The notes under the pieces: model-generated
Told to the model about the DNA's origin: nothing
The model's input: only the letters and a program-made list of their open reading frames with translations
Database searches by the model: none
Origin: JAGVJT01 sp964513205
Lineage (GTDB): Bacteria > Pseudomonadota > Gammaproteobacteria > Legionellales > Legionellaceae
DNA: 64,000 nucleotides
Assembly: GCA_964513205.1 (NCBI GenBank)
Contig: CAZELP010000003.1
Coordinates: forward strand, 62,001-126,000
Reading direction: 5' to 3'
Position numbers and translations under genes: made by a program
Shown: positions 43,825-53,474 of the stretch, piece after piece
Numbering within the stretch: position 1 is the stretch's first letter
Layout: each line of letters starts with the position of its first letter

Positions 43825-45543
43825 GTGGGACTTATTCCCCGCCCATTTATCGACGAGCTGTTGGATCAAACCGATATTGTGGCTTTGATAGACAGCTTTG
43901 TCCCCCTCAAAAAACAAGGTCACAGTTTTGTTGCATGCTGCCCTTTTCATCACGAAAAAACGCCATCTTTTAATGTTGTGCCTAAAAAGCAGTTTTACCA
44001 TTGCTTTGGTTGCGGCGTCAGTGGAAACGCACTCAGTTTTATGATGCAATACCTCAATCAAAGCTTCACAGAAGCAGTCGATACATTGGCTGTGAGAGTA
44101 GGTCTTCAAGTCCCTCGTGAAAATAAAGCACCGCAGGTGAATCCAAATTTGTATCACCTCTTATCTTATGTCGCGTTGTTTTATCAAAAGGCAATGTCGC
44201 TGAAAGACGCCCCTGCATTAGACTACCTGCAACAACGAGGGGTCGACGGCGAAGTGATTCAACGCTATCAGCTTGGATACGCGCCAAAAGGCTGGAAAAT
44301 CCTCTCTCAAACCAAAGCATTCCAACGTCACCATGCCGCGCTCGCCACCACGGGCATGCTGATACAAAAAGAACAGCAAAATGATTATTATGACCGATAT
44401 CGTCATCGACTCATGTTTCCCATCCATGATAAAAAAGGCCGCATCATTGGTTTTGGAGGACGAGCGCTTGAGAAGGAAGATAAACCCAAATATCTCAACT
44501 CACCAGAAACCCCCATTTTTCATAAAAATCGAGAATTATATGGCCTTTACCAAGTTTTACAGTTAGAGCCGCGCCCAGCACAATTCATTGTGGTCGAAGG
44601 CTACATGGATGTGATCGCATTGGCTCAATATGGAATCCGTAATGCAGTTGCCACACTGGGAACAGCGACAAGTACATTTCATATTCAGCTGCTGCAACAA
44701 TACACTTCACACATCATTTTTTGTTTTGATGGCGATCATGCAGGGCAACAAGCCGCTCAAAAAGCACTCGAAAGCATTCTCCCGGCCCTTGACAGCACAC
44801 TCACTGCATCTTTTGTTTTTTTACCAGAGCAAGACGATCCAGATAGCTATATTCGTCGCATGGGGAAAGAAGCGTTTGAAAAAATTGTTTCAGAAGCCAC
44901 ACCACTTGACGTGTATGTGCTGCAGCTCATCGAATCAGGAATCGATACCACCACCGTTTCAGGTAAAAATCAGCTCCTACATCAAGCAAAACCATTCCTG
45001 GAGAAAATTCCAGAAAGCCCTTTTAAATCACTTTTGCTACAAGAGCTTGCGACCCGTACTCGACTTGAAATCAATCAAGTGAAACAATTGCTCAAAACTC
45101 CTTTGATAGAAACGCCATTACCCGAAGCCCTCAAACGCACGCCATCAAGGATGGCTGTCGCTTTACTGCTACAACATCCAGAGGCATATCAAACACTTGC
45201 ATCAACTTATCCACCCACACGGTTTTCTGAATATGCACTTTTGCGACAACTGATGACCATGATTTTGACTGAGCCACATCTCAGAACAGCAACGCTAGTA
45301 GAGCGATTTCGTGAGTCGCGTGCATTTGGCGCATTGCAAAAGCTTGCCACACTGGAAACTTTTGTTTTAGAAGAAGCCGTTCAACAAGAGCTAGCCGATA
45401 CCTTGGCTTTTTTGTTACAAAAAACACAAGAAGAAACCATTCAAAGACTGTTAAAACGCGCAAAAATACAAGAATTAAGCACAGAAGAACGCCAACAATT
45501 GCTAGAATTAGTGCAACAAAAAAAACAAACCACAAACCTCTAG
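43825..45543 (+). CDS. dnaG: DNA primase
   Basis: 572 residues from a GTG start. The CHC2 zinc finger (CCPFHHEKTPSFNV, then HCFGCG) is near residues 34-60. A catalytic TOPRIM domain follows (VVEGYMDVIA, GTATS, FDGDHAGQQAA), then a C-terminal helicase-binding region (residues 430-572) rich in helices. It makes RNA primers on the lagging strand with DnaB. The protein is close to the E. coli length (581). Confidence 0.97.
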   Translation: MGLIPRPFIDELLDQTDIVALIDSFVPLKKQGHSFVACCPFHHEKTPSFNVVPKKQFYHCFGCGVSGNALSFMMQYLNQSFTEAVDTLAVRVGLQVPRENKAPQVNPNLYHLLSYVALFYQKAMSLKDAPALDYLQQRGVDGEVIQRYQLGYAPKGWKILSQTKAFQRHHAALATTGMLIQKEQQNDYYDRYRHRLMFPIHDKKGRIIGFGGRALEKEDKPKYLNSPETPIFHKNRELYGLYQVLQLEPRPAQFIVVEGYMDVIALAQYGIRNAVATLGTATSTFHIQLLQQYTSHIIFCFDGDHAGQQAAQKALESILPALDSTLTASFVFLPEQDDPDSYIRRMGKEAFEKIVSEATPLDVYVLQLIESGIDTTTVSGKNQLLHQAKPFLEKIPESPFKSLLLQELATRTRLEINQVKQLLKTPLIETPLPEALKRTPSRMAVALLLQHPEAYQTLASTYPPTRFSEYALLRQLMTMILTEPHLRTATLVERFRESRAFGALQKLATLETFVLEEAVQQELADTLAFLLQKTQEETIQRLLKRAKIQELSTEERQQLLELVQQKKQTTNL

Positions 45544-45609
45544 TATGTTGGATAAAGGCAGTTTATAATTGGGCATTTTTATTGCCATATTTTTTCATAT
45601 TAGATACGT

Positions 45610-47484
45610 ATGTCCACAAACGACCATGAACAGCAACGATCGCAAATTACCAAAGTCATCAGCTTAGGTAAAGAACAGAATTATCTCACTTACGCCCAAA
45701 TTAACGATTTGTTGCCAAATATCGTCGATACAGAGCATTTTGATGTCATCATCACCATGCTCGAGGGAATGAACATCAAAGTATTTGAGCTACCACCGAG
45801 CTATGACGAGCTCTTGTTATTGGGCAACACAGAAGAAGCCCCAGACGATGTTGAAGAAGCGGCTGATGTCGTTTTGTCTGTTGACAAAGAGTCAGGCCGA
45901 ACAACAGACCCTGTTCGCATGTACATGCGAGAAATGGGCACCGTTGAACTGCTGACTCGCGAAGGCGAAATTCGAATTGCAAAACGCATCGAGGAAGGCA
46001 TCTACCAGGTCTTAAAATCTCTTTCAAATTACCCCGAAACAGTGCAACTGGTTCTTCAAGACTATGAAAAAGTCGCCACAGAAGAACTCCGATTGAGTGA
46101 CATTATCAGCGGATTCTCAGATGCGGAAGAAGCGCCACCATCAAGTATTGGCTCCATGCTGGAAGATGCCGATGCGCTCATTGATGAGCCGATTGATATT
46201 CCTGAAGAAGAGGAAGAAGGTGAGGCAGGTGAAGGCGGCATCATCGAAGTTGATGAAGGCCCGAATCCAGAACAAGCACAATTGTATTTCGATGAACTTC
46301 GAACAGCTCATCAAGCCGCACTAGACAGTATTCAAACAAACGGCCGAGAGCATGCCAAAACAATTGCGGCAATTGAAAACATGGCGGAGGCCTTCTTAAA
46401 ACTCAAATTTACATCTCGAGAAGTCGATCGCTTCACACAATATTTTAGACATCTTCGTAACGAAGTACGGGATGTTGAGCGTCATGTCATGCGGCTGTGT
46501 ATCGAGCGTGCAAAAATGCCACGAAAACTCTTCATTGAAACCTTCCCAGGAGAAGAAACTTCGCTGGAATGGTTGCCTACGCTGATTCAAAAACACGCCA
46601 AGAAGTTGGATCTGATCAAGATACAAGAAGTTCAACATGAAGTGATTCATGCGCAACAAAAACTTGCACACTTTGAAAATGTGCATGGGCTGAATATTGC
46701 AGAAATCAAAGACATCAATCGACAAATGTCGATTGGCGAAGCCAAGGCTCGTAGAGCTAAAAAAGAAATGGTCGAAGCCAACCTCCGACTGGTTATTTCA
46801 ATTGCAAAAAAATATACCAATCGCGGTTTGCAATTCTTAGATTTAATTCAAGAAGGCAATATCGGATTGATGAAAGCAGTCGATAAATTTGAGTATCGAC
46901 GCGGGTATAAATTCTCAACCTATGCAACTTGGTGGATTCGTCAAGCGATTACCCGATCAATTGCAGATCAAGCCAGAACAATTCGTATTCCAGTGCATAT
47001 GATTGAAACGATTAACAAGCTCAATCGGATTTCAAGGCAGATTCTCCAAGAAACAGGACGAGAACCGACTCCAGAAGAACTTGCAGAAAAAATGGATCTC
47101 AGTGAAGATAAAATTCGCAAGGTCCTCAAAATTGCAAAAGAACCGATTTCAATGGAAACGCCTGTCGGCGATGATGATGACTCACATTTAGGTGACTTCA
47201 TCCAAGACGACAATATGGACTCCCCGATTGACTGCGCAACGGCCGAAGGTCTCCGAGAAGCAACGCTCGAAATCTTAGAAACCTTGACTCCACGGGAAGC
47301 CAAAGTTTTACGCATGCGTTTTGGTATTGAAATGAATACCGATCACACGTTGGAAGAAGTAGGAAAACAGTTTGATGTCACACGAGAGCGGATTCGACAG
47401 ATTGAAGCAAAAGCGCTGCGCAAACTACGACACCCCTCTCGCTCAGAAAAGCTGCGTAGCTTTCTCGACAACGAAGAATCATAA
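45610..47484 (+). CDS. rpoD: RNA polymerase primary sigma factor, sigma-70
   Basis: 624 residues with the complete set of regions. Region 1.1 is at the start, region 1.2 has PVRMYMREMG, a Glu-rich spacer lies near 190-215, and region 2 spans ANLRLVISIAKKYTNRGLQF to YATWWIRQAITR. Region 3 has RIPVHMIE and region 4 has the helix-turn-helix TLEEVGKQFDVTRERIRQIE. It directs transcription from the standard promoters seen in this window. Last in rpsU-yqeY-dnaG-rpoD. The 66-bp gap before it has a lone TATAAT (45564-45569) without a -35. Confidence 0.98.
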   Translation: MSTNDHEQQRSQITKVISLGKEQNYLTYAQINDLLPNIVDTEHFDVIITMLEGMNIKVFELPPSYDELLLLGNTEEAPDDVEEAADVVLSVDKESGRTTDPVRMYMREMGTVELLTREGEIRIAKRIEEGIYQVLKSLSNYPETVQLVLQDYEKVATEELRLSDIISGFSDAEEAPPSSIGSMLEDADALIDEPIDIPEEEEEGEAGEGGIIEVDEGPNPEQAQLYFDELRTAHQAALDSIQTNGREHAKTIAAIENMAEAFLKLKFTSREVDRFTQYFRHLRNEVRDVERHVMRLCIERAKMPRKLFIETFPGEETSLEWLPTLIQKHAKKLDLIKIQEVQHEVIHAQQKLAHFENVHGLNIAEIKDINRQMSIGEAKARRAKKEMVEANLRLVISIAKKYTNRGLQFLDLIQEGNIGLMKAVDKFEYRRGYKFSTYATWWIRQAITRSIADQARTIRIPVHMIETINKLNRISRQILQETGREPTPEELAEKMDLSEDKIRKVLKIAKEPISMETPVGDDDDSHLGDFIQDDNMDSPIDCATAEGLREATLEILETLTPREAKVLRMRFGIEMNTDHTLEEVGKQFDVTRERIRQIEAKALRKLRHPSRSEKLRSFLDNEES

Positions 47485-47522
47485 TTTCAAGAAATACTGT
47501 GTGCTTATATTTTGAAAAAACT

Positions 47523-47550
47523 CAAAACACCCGTTTAAGCGGGTGTTTTG
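47523..47550 (+). terminator. Rho-independent terminator after rpoD
   Basis: CAAAACACCCG-TTTAAG-CGGGTGTTTTG is a perfect 11-bp stem with a 6-base loop, 39 bases after the rpoD stop. The T-run lies within the 3' arm. Confidence 0.88.
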
Positions 47551-47569
47551 CAAATCAACAAGGACGTTT

Positions 47570-49819
47570 ATGCAAAAATTTTGTGCCGTTTTTTTGTTGT
47601 TTATTTTTTCTTTTACAACAGCATGGGCTGCAAGCACATCATTTCCTCTGAAATCAGCCACTCAAAAACTCACTGCCATCCAAAAAAACCTATCGATACC
47701 ACATCGCTCAGAAAGTGCTTACATTCAAGCCATTGAAACCATAGAAAATTTAATCCATCAAGCCTCTGAATGCACAGAGGAAACACAAAAAGAGCTTGAA
47801 AATATTGATATATTAATGACACAAAGTAAGAAACTCTCTGAGAGCTCAAACAGCGCAGATCGACTTTACTTAACAGAACAACAAAAAAAATGGGAGAACA
47901 TCCAGGCAGAATGCCGTCTTTTCACAATTCGTGCGACAGAAGCGCTTAACGATGATAAACGAGCACTCACCAACATCAAAGAGCAAGCCACTCTTTCACG
48001 AGGCATGCCAATTTGGAATCTATATAAAACATGGCGTGAAAATCAAACCCCTCTTTTTGTTCCCGATTGGAAAATCCACGTATTTAATCCAATCCATATC
48101 AATTTAAATCATTTATTCATCTATCTTCCCATCGCTTTACTTTTATCTTGGATCCTTGTCAAACGATACTTTGCCAATCGCAGCTCTACCGCATTGATTT
48201 ACAATAAAAAATCAATCATTGCCTATGTGGGACTACTTTTTTGTTTTTTTTATGGACTCATCCAAATTGGCCCCTTGTTGACTGACTGGATACTCGAAGA
48301 TACTTTTGACGGGAAAATCATCCCTCTTGGCTTATTTTGCACTTATTTTTTCAGTACGTGCTTGTTGATCATGTTTTTCAACATGACCTCTATTCGAGCT
48401 TTTCTTGCTTGGTATAATTTAGATTATCGTTTTGCTCGTGCCTGTCTTTTTTTCATCTTAACAGCATTTACAATAGCACTCCTTGGTCGATGGTCTATCG
48501 AGCTCGATCTGTACACACCGCTATTGGAAGCCGCCTTAAAAACATTCTATTTGGATTTGGTGCTTTTCACCTGCGTGGGTTACGCCATTTACTATAATCA
48601 AACGCATCAACATGCAACATGGCTTTTGCGGCATAAAGTGCCGTTTCAACTGGCAACAGTGATTGTTCTCGGAATACCCTTTGCCCTGGGTGTGTTGGGT
48701 TATCTTTCCTTGGCATTACAACTGGTTTATGCCTGCTTTGTGTTGTTGACTATTCTGTTTTTTATGACGGCTTTGATTCGTGGATGCGAAAAGCTTTATC
48801 GTTACTTATATCAAAATGAAACACTCCATCATTCGATTATGAGGTACTTTGGTTATCGCCCAGATCAAACATTTACCGAATTCTTGGTTCTGAAAATTTC
48901 ACTGCAACTGATTACATTTTTAGCTGGAGTGTTTTTAACCTTCAAGGCAACCGGATTTTCAACATCAACCATCGAACTCGCGTATGATCAAATGACCAAC
49001 GGTATACACATTGGTAACATGACGTTATACCCCACACGCATTCTGTTGGGTGTGATTGTGTTTTGTTTGGTTTATCTTGCTTCGCGCGCTGTATCAACCA
49101 AAATCAGTGGACATCAGCAGTTTGAAGATGGTGAAGAAACTCAAGTCGCAGTGGCTTCTATTCTCACTTATATTGGTTTTTCAATTGCATTTATCGTCGG
49201 CTCACTCATTGCTGGCTTCGATTTCACAGGCCTTGCCATTATTGCAGGAGCGCTTTCTGTCGGAATTGGACTCGGCTTACAAAGTATCGTCAATAATTTT
49301 GTTTCAGGTCTTATTATTCTGATTGAAAAACCCATTAAACCTGGCGACCGAATTTCAATCGGTGGAGTCGAAGGAGTGGTCAAAAAAATTCGCGTCCGCT
49401 CGACACAAATCATGACCAGCGCCAGAGAAGACATTATTATTCCCAATTCCGATCTGATTACACAACGGGTAGTCAATTTCATGCTTTCAGATAAATATTG
49501 TCGTCTTACATTTGATATACAAGTCGCTTATGGCAGTGATACTCACTTCGTTCGAGACACGCTTCTTGAGATTGCCAATCAACACCAAGAAGTGATTAAA
49601 ACAGAACGCCATAAACCAACCGCGTTATTGGCTGATTTTGGTGAAAATGCACTTGTTTTTCAACTCACATGCTTGATAAAAGACGTGACTAAAAAATCTG
49701 TCGTGCGCAGCGATATTCATTTTGAAATCGAGCGACTATTCAGAGAACGGCACATTGAAATGCCGTTCGTTCAGCGAGAAATTCATCTTCGAAGTGATGA
49801 TCTCCAAGCACTACGTTAA
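47570..49819 (+). CDS. MscS-family mechanosensitive channel, large MscM/KefA-like
   Basis: 749 residues. A signal peptide (cut near TTAWAAS) precedes a coiled periplasmic part (to about 180), then about 11 transmembrane helices. The C-terminal MscS core has the pore helix AIIAGALSVGIGLGLQSIVN, NFVSGLIILIEKPIKPGDRI, and IIIPNSDLI with the cytoplasmic vestibule. Such channels release solutes on hypo-osmotic shock. AAGGA precedes the ATG at 47570, so a GTG frame beginning inside the terminator is rejected. Which of the E. coli-type large channels it matches cannot be fixed by eye. Confidence 0.92.
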   Translation: MQKFCAVFLLFIFSFTTAWAASTSFPLKSATQKLTAIQKNLSIPHRSESAYIQAIETIENLIHQASECTEETQKELENIDILMTQSKKLSESSNSADRLYLTEQQKKWENIQAECRLFTIRATEALNDDKRALTNIKEQATLSRGMPIWNLYKTWRENQTPLFVPDWKIHVFNPIHINLNHLFIYLPIALLLSWILVKRYFANRSSTALIYNKKSIIAYVGLLFCFFYGLIQIGPLLTDWILEDTFDGKIIPLGLFCTYFFSTCLLIMFFNMTSIRAFLAWYNLDYRFARACLFFILTAFTIALLGRWSIELDLYTPLLEAALKTFYLDLVLFTCVGYAIYYNQTHQHATWLLRHKVPFQLATVIVLGIPFALGVLGYLSLALQLVYACFVLLTILFFMTALIRGCEKLYRYLYQNETLHHSIMRYFGYRPDQTFTEFLVLKISLQLITFLAGVFLTFKATGFSTSTIELAYDQMTNGIHIGNMTLYPTRILLGVIVFCLVYLASRAVSTKISGHQQFEDGEETQVAVASILTYIGFSIAFIVGSLIAGFDFTGLAIIAGALSVGIGLGLQSIVNNFVSGLIILIEKPIKPGDRISIGGVEGVVKKIRVRSTQIMTSAREDIIIPNSDLITQRVVNFMLSDKYCRLTFDIQVAYGSDTHFVRDTLLEIANQHQEVIKTERHKPTALLADFGENALVFQLTCLIKDVTKKSVVRSDIHFEIERLFRERHIEMPFVQREIHLRSDDLQALR

Positions 49820-50254
49820 CTCACAAGAGGCGCTTAACATCCAACGCATTTTTTCGTGCGCTTCAATACGCTCACTGAGTAAACCCACACTGGCAATATC
49901 GTCATTTTTTTCAGCCAAGACAACCAGCTGCTTCATCTGATAAATGAGCGCGGTATGATCGGTCGCCAGCTCTGAAAGCATCTGATTTGCGCTTGCATCA
50001 GAATGCCCGTCTTGTATTGTTTTCAACCGCTGAAACTCTGAAAAGGTTGCCGGAACCTGATGTCCTAACATTCGTATCCGCTCAGCAACACGGTCGAGCG
50101 CATCCGCCAAATCTTTGTATTGTTCTTCAAATAATAGATGCAAAGGCTTAAACAAAGGCCCCGTCACATGCCAATGATAACTTTGTGTTTTCAAATAAAC
50201 GGTATACATATCTACAAACAATACACCAAGACGATGCGGCAATTGACTCTCCAT
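49811..50254 (-). CDS. dps: Dps/ferritin-like DNA-binding protein
   Basis: 147 residues. The ferroxidase ligands at the dimer interface are visible: YHWHVTGPLF, and FEEQYKDLADALDRVAERI with the acidic Asp and Glu. Dps proteins form 12-mers that oxidise and store iron and protect DNA. GAGGAG lies seven bases before the ATG at 50254 (MESQLP), so Met codons upstream at 50269 and 50260 are rejected. The gene converges with the mscS-type gene and overlaps it by 9 bases. A TATACT lies about 35 bases upstream. The N-terminus lacks the Lys tail of E. coli Dps. Confidence 0.9.
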   Translation of the reverse strand: MESQLPHRLGVLFVDMYTVYLKTQSYHWHVTGPLFKPLHLLFEEQYKDLADALDRVAERIRMLGHQVPATFSEFQRLKTIQDGHSDASANQMLSELATDHTALIYQMKQLVVLAEKNDDIASVGLLSERIEAHEKMRWMLSASCELT

Positions 50255-50333
50255 GAGCATTCTCCTCAAAATCTATTGTTTATGTATACAGTATAATGCG
50301 ATATTTGACTTTTCGCACTGGAATTGCCCCTAT

Positions 50334-50579
50334 CTAATCTGAGCCACGGATCAAAGATCGCACAGAAACATCTTCATCCACTTTTGGCCAATGCACTCCA
50401 AGACCATTACCAATAAACCGCCAATCATTGCGCTCTACCTCGCTTGCATCTCGCAACCTTGGAAACCATTCCAAAGGAGCTGAAATTTCTCGACCATCAG
50501 CCAATACAAGATGTAATGAGGTTTTTGTAAAGCTTACATCAACTGCATGATCATCAAATTTTATTGCTAAAGTACTCAT
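50334..50579 (-). CDS. DUF2442 protein, putative antitoxin of a DUF4160/DUF2442 pair
   Basis: 81 residues from the ATG at 50579. It has the DUF2442 pattern: a short strand-rich start (VDVSFTKTSLHLVLADGREI), PLEWFPRLRDA, NDWRFIGNGLGVHWPKVDED and a final LIRG. DUF2442 is commonly found after DUF4160 as a suspected toxin-antitoxin pair; activity has not been well shown. The start overlaps the DUF4160 gene by 26 bases, so the two are translated together. Confidence 0.82.
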   Translation of the reverse strand: MSTLAIKFDDHAVDVSFTKTSLHLVLADGREISAPLEWFPRLRDASEVERNDWRFIGNGLGVHWPKVDEDVSVRSLIRGSD

Positions 50580-50796
50580 GCCATTTCTCCCAAAATAATT
50601 CTTTATTTTCAATTACCATCAGCCTAAGCTTACTTAGTTCATGGCTTTTAAAACCATATGAACTGGCCAAACCAACAGGACTCAACCAAAATTTACCCAC
50701 TTTATCTCCATGTTCAACATGAATATGTGGTGGTTCACCACCTTCTAGGCTATAGAAGAAGAACCGATGACCTCTAATATTTAATACTGTAGGCAT
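50554..50796 (-). CDS. DUF4160 protein, putative toxin partner
   Basis: 80 residues with the DUF4160 core: MPTVLNIRGHRFFFYSLEG, EPPHIHVEHGD with the conserved His-x-His, KFWLSP and a C-terminal ELFWEKWHEYF helix. The gene comes first and overlaps DUF2442. It begins 8 bp after the stop of a transposase-like remnant on the same strand. A perfect TATAAT (minus strand, 50974-50979) upstream could drive the pair through a leader containing that remnant. Confidence 0.83.
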   Translation of the reverse strand: MPTVLNIRGHRFFFYSLEGGEPPHIHVEHGDKVGKFWLSPVGLASSYGFKSHELSKLRLMVIENKELFWEKWHEYFSNKI

Positions 50797-50804
50797 ATTG
50801 TATC

Positions 50805-50966
50805 CTAAAAATTAAGCACTTCATCTAACGTGTATTCTGAATCATTAGAACTGAGTAAACTGCTAAAATCATATGTACCGTGTAAGTTTACGTGTTGCCA
50901 GGTCAAAATAGAAATATTTGTAATATGTTTCAATAAACGCTCTCTTTCATCTGACCCTGCTCGCAT
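50805..50966 (-). pseudogene. C-terminal remnant of a Tn3-family transposase
   Basis: A 53-codon frame ends in the pattern of Tn3 TnpA C-termini: ISILTWQHVNLHGTYDF, then a Leu/Asp-rich tail (YTLDEVLNF). In intact TnpA the corresponding segment reads like hisPxAWxHIxLxGxYxF followed by a hydrophobic-acidic end. The rest of the roughly 1000-residue transposase is absent; an in-frame stop lies a few codons upstream of the ATG and there is no Shine-Dalgarno. I did not find a clear GGGG-type terminal repeat nearby. It is too short to be functional. Confidence 0.7.
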
Positions 50967-51054
50967 AATGATTATTATACGATGGAAATATCATGGATAC
51001 TAAACGGAAGCTATACACCGCCCCCTTTTTTTAACACTTACATCGCTTGAGTAC

Positions 51055-51324
51055 ATGCTATTTTTGATTGTAAAAATGATATTACTCTTAGTAAAAGCGG
51101 ACGCCAGCATTAACGAAATTGATAACGACGAACGCTTTCTGATTAACTATATATTAAATGAACGCAAAACCAAATCACAACGTTTAATAGAGTGGTCGTG
51201 GGAAATGCAGGGTATACAAGACGAGGAATATTTTCGACGTTACTCAAGCAAAAGAAGCAGTTCGCATTTGCCCCGTTTCTGTAATTTAACCCAACTTTTA
51301 ACATCGGAGTTAGAAACCTTATAA
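51055..51324 (+). pseudogene. Short orphan frame, possibly a TerB-like fragment
   Basis: 89 residues from ATG, open upstream to 51004. The first 40 residues (LLVKADASINEIDNDERFLI) recall the TerB-type pattern of a helix ending in KADxxIxExExxFI. The second half is Arg/Ser-rich without a domain. There is no Shine-Dalgarno. It lies between the transposase remnant and groEL. It may be a fragment of a tellurite-resistance-like gene or a chance frame. Confidence 0.3.
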
Positions 51325-51350
51325 AATCAAAAAACAAGACGAGGCTTACA

Positions 51351-51376
51351 AAAAACCCGCGGATTCGCGGGTTTTT
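51351..51376 (-). terminator. Terminator after groEL
   Basis: AAAAACCCGCG-GATT-CGCGGGTTTTT, a perfect 11-bp stem with a 4-base loop. It has a T-run in both directions, lies 20 bases after the groEL stop and can also end the + strand frame. Confidence 0.9.
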
Positions 51377-51395
51377 ATAAGAAAAAGGGGGCAAA

Positions 51396-53039
51396 TTACA
51401 TCATACCGCCCATGCCACCCATACCGCCCATGCCGCCCATATCGCCAGCAGAAGCTTCTTCTTTTTTAGGTAAGTCAGCAACCATGCACTCTGTTGTTAA
51501 CATTAAGCTTGCAACAGAAGCTGCATTTTGAAGCGCCATACGTGTCACTTTAGTTGGATCAAGAATACCCATCTCAACCATATCGCCATACTCACCAATC
51601 GCTGCGTTGAAACCAAAGTTACCTTTGTTTTCGACGATTTTATTGACCACAACAGAGGCCTCATATCCAGCATTGGTTACGATTTGACGTAAAGGAGACT
51701 CGATTGCACGACGTAGGATATCAACCCCCATATCTTGATCGTGGTTATCGCCTTTCAAATTGTTCAGCGCTTTTTGCGCACGAATCAATGCAACACCACC
51801 ACCCGCAACAATACCTTCTTCAACAGCAGCTCTTGTTGCATGCAATGCATCTTCAACACGTGCTTTTTTCTCTTTCATTTCAACTTCAGTTGCAGCACCA
51901 ACTTTGATAACAGCAACACCGCCAGAAAGCTTAGCCACACGCTCTTGAAGTTTTTCACGATCGTAATCAGAACTTGTCTCAGCGATTTGCGCACGAATTT
52001 GAGAAATTCGAGCAGAAATATCTTTTGACTTGCCTTCACCGTCAATAATCGTTGTGTTTTCTTTTGTAACGATCACACGTTTTGCAACACCTAAATCTTC
52101 TAGTGTAGCCGCTTCCAAGCTTTTACCTACTTCTTCAGAAATCACCTGTCCATTTGTCAAAATTGCGATGTCTTGAAGCATTGCTTTACGACGGTCACCA
52201 AATCCAGGTGCTTTTACCGCGCAAACTTTTACAATACCACGCATGTTGTTCACTACTAGCGTTGCAAGCGCTTCACCTTCAACATCTTCAGCGATAATCA
52301 ACAATGGACGACCTGATTTTGCAACACCTTCAAGAACAGATAACATTTCACGAATGTTAGAAATTTTCTTGTCAACCAACAGAATGAATGGGTGTTCTAG
52401 CTCAGCAGACATGTTTTGTTGATTGTTAATGAAGTAAGGAGAAATGTAACCACGATCAAATTGCATTCCTTCTACAACAGAAAGCTCATTCTCAAGACCA
52501 TTGCCATCTTCAACAGTGATCACGCCTTCTTTGCCCACTTTTTCCATTGCTTCTGCAATGATAGAGCCAATTGCTTCATCTGAGTTTGCAGAAATAGAAC
52601 CAACTTGAGCAATTGCCTTGCTGTCTTTGCAAGGTTTAGACATGCTTTTTAATTGCTCGATAACAGCAGCAACCGCTTTATCGATACCACGTTTCAAATC
52701 CATTGGGTTCATACCAGCAGCAACTGCTTTATGGCCTTCTACCAAAATAGCACGAGCAAGTACTGTTGCTGTTGTTGTGCCATCTCCAGCAGTATCAGAA
52801 GTTTTAGATGCAACTTCCTTAACCATTTGTGCGCCCATGTTTTTAAAGCGATCTTCAAATTCGATTTCTTTTGCAACAGAAACACCATCTTTAGTGACAG
52901 TAGGTGCACCATAAGATTTTTCCAGTACAACATTGCGACCACGAGGACCCATTGTGACTTGAACCGCATTTGCCAACGCATTTACACCGGCAAGCATTTG
53001 TTGACGCGCTTCGTCACCAAAACGTAAATCTTTAGCCAT
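51396..53039 (-). CDS. groEL: Chaperonin GroEL
   Basis: 547 residues from MAKDLRFGDEAR, with AAGGAGA eight bases upstream; an earlier in-frame Met (53057) is rejected. It has the conserved nucleotide loop GPRGRNVVLEKSYGAP and DGTTTATVLARA, an apical domain with RGYISPYFINN, VAGGGVAL, and the Gly-Met tail (GGMGGMGGMM). It folds proteins in a double ring with GroES. Sole groEL copy in the window. Confidence 0.99.
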   Translation of the reverse strand: MAKDLRFGDEARQQMLAGVNALANAVQVTMGPRGRNVVLEKSYGAPTVTKDGVSVAKEIEFEDRFKNMGAQMVKEVASKTSDTAGDGTTTATVLARAILVEGHKAVAAGMNPMDLKRGIDKAVAAVIEQLKSMSKPCKDSKAIAQVGSISANSDEAIGSIIAEAMEKVGKEGVITVEDGNGLENELSVVEGMQFDRGYISPYFINNQQNMSAELEHPFILLVDKKISNIREMLSVLEGVAKSGRPLLIIAEDVEGEALATLVVNNMRGIVKVCAVKAPGFGDRRKAMLQDIAILTNGQVISEEVGKSLEAATLEDLGVAKRVIVTKENTTIIDGEGKSKDISARISQIRAQIAETSSDYDREKLQERVAKLSGGVAVIKVGAATEVEMKEKKARVEDALHATRAAVEEGIVAGGGVALIRAQKALNNLKGDNHDQDMGVDILRRAIESPLRQIVTNAGYEASVVVNKIVENKGNFGFNAAIGEYGDMVEMGILDPTKVTRMALQNAASVASLMLTTECMVADLPKKEEASAGDMGGMGGMGGMGGMM

Positions 53040-53080
53040 TGTTACAATCTCCTTCAAAAAAATAGAATGTTAAAATTGTC

Positions 53081-53380
53081 TTATTTGTCGTCAATAATCG
53101 CCATGATGTCGTCTTCACGCATCACGACCAAATCTTCTGCGCCTACTTTAACTTCAGTGCCAGAATATTTGCCGAACAAAACTTTTTCACCTACTTTCAC
53201 AGCCAAGGCACGTACATCACCATTTTCAAGGGGCTTGCCTAATCCAACAGCAACCACAACACCACGCATGGGTTTTTCTGTGGCACTATCAGGAATCACA
53301 ATACCACCCGCTGTAGTACGCTCTTCTTCCATGCGACGAACAACAACTCGATCATGTAAAGGACGAATTTTTACGCTCAT
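53081..53380 (-). CDS. groES: Co-chaperonin GroES
   Basis: 99 residues with the Cpn10 fold: KIRPLHDRVVVRRMEEERTT, a mobile loop GGIVIPDSATEKPM, and EKVLFGKYSGTEVKVGAEDL. It caps GroEL. It begins MSVKIRPL and is 41 bp upstream of groEL in one unit. Confidence 0.98.
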   Translation of the reverse strand: MSVKIRPLHDRVVVRRMEEERTTAGGIVIPDSATEKPMRGVVVAVGLGKPLENGDVRALAVKVGEKVLFGKYSGTEVKVGAEDLVVMREDDIMAIIDDK

Positions 53381-53474
53381 GTCTATCTCCCGTAAATTTT
53401 AAAGTAAAATTCCAAGTCAACACCAAAGATGGCGATGAGATTTTAAACCACGTTATTTGGAACGTTGTTTTGCA

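Noticed and set aside
51396..51440. Short GGM repeat
   Set aside because: It is the normal Gly-Met tail of GroEL, not a DNA repeat element.
51704..52028. Frames on the plus strand inside groEL
   Set aside because: Shadow frames rich in His, Cys or Asn, opposite a highly conserved gene.
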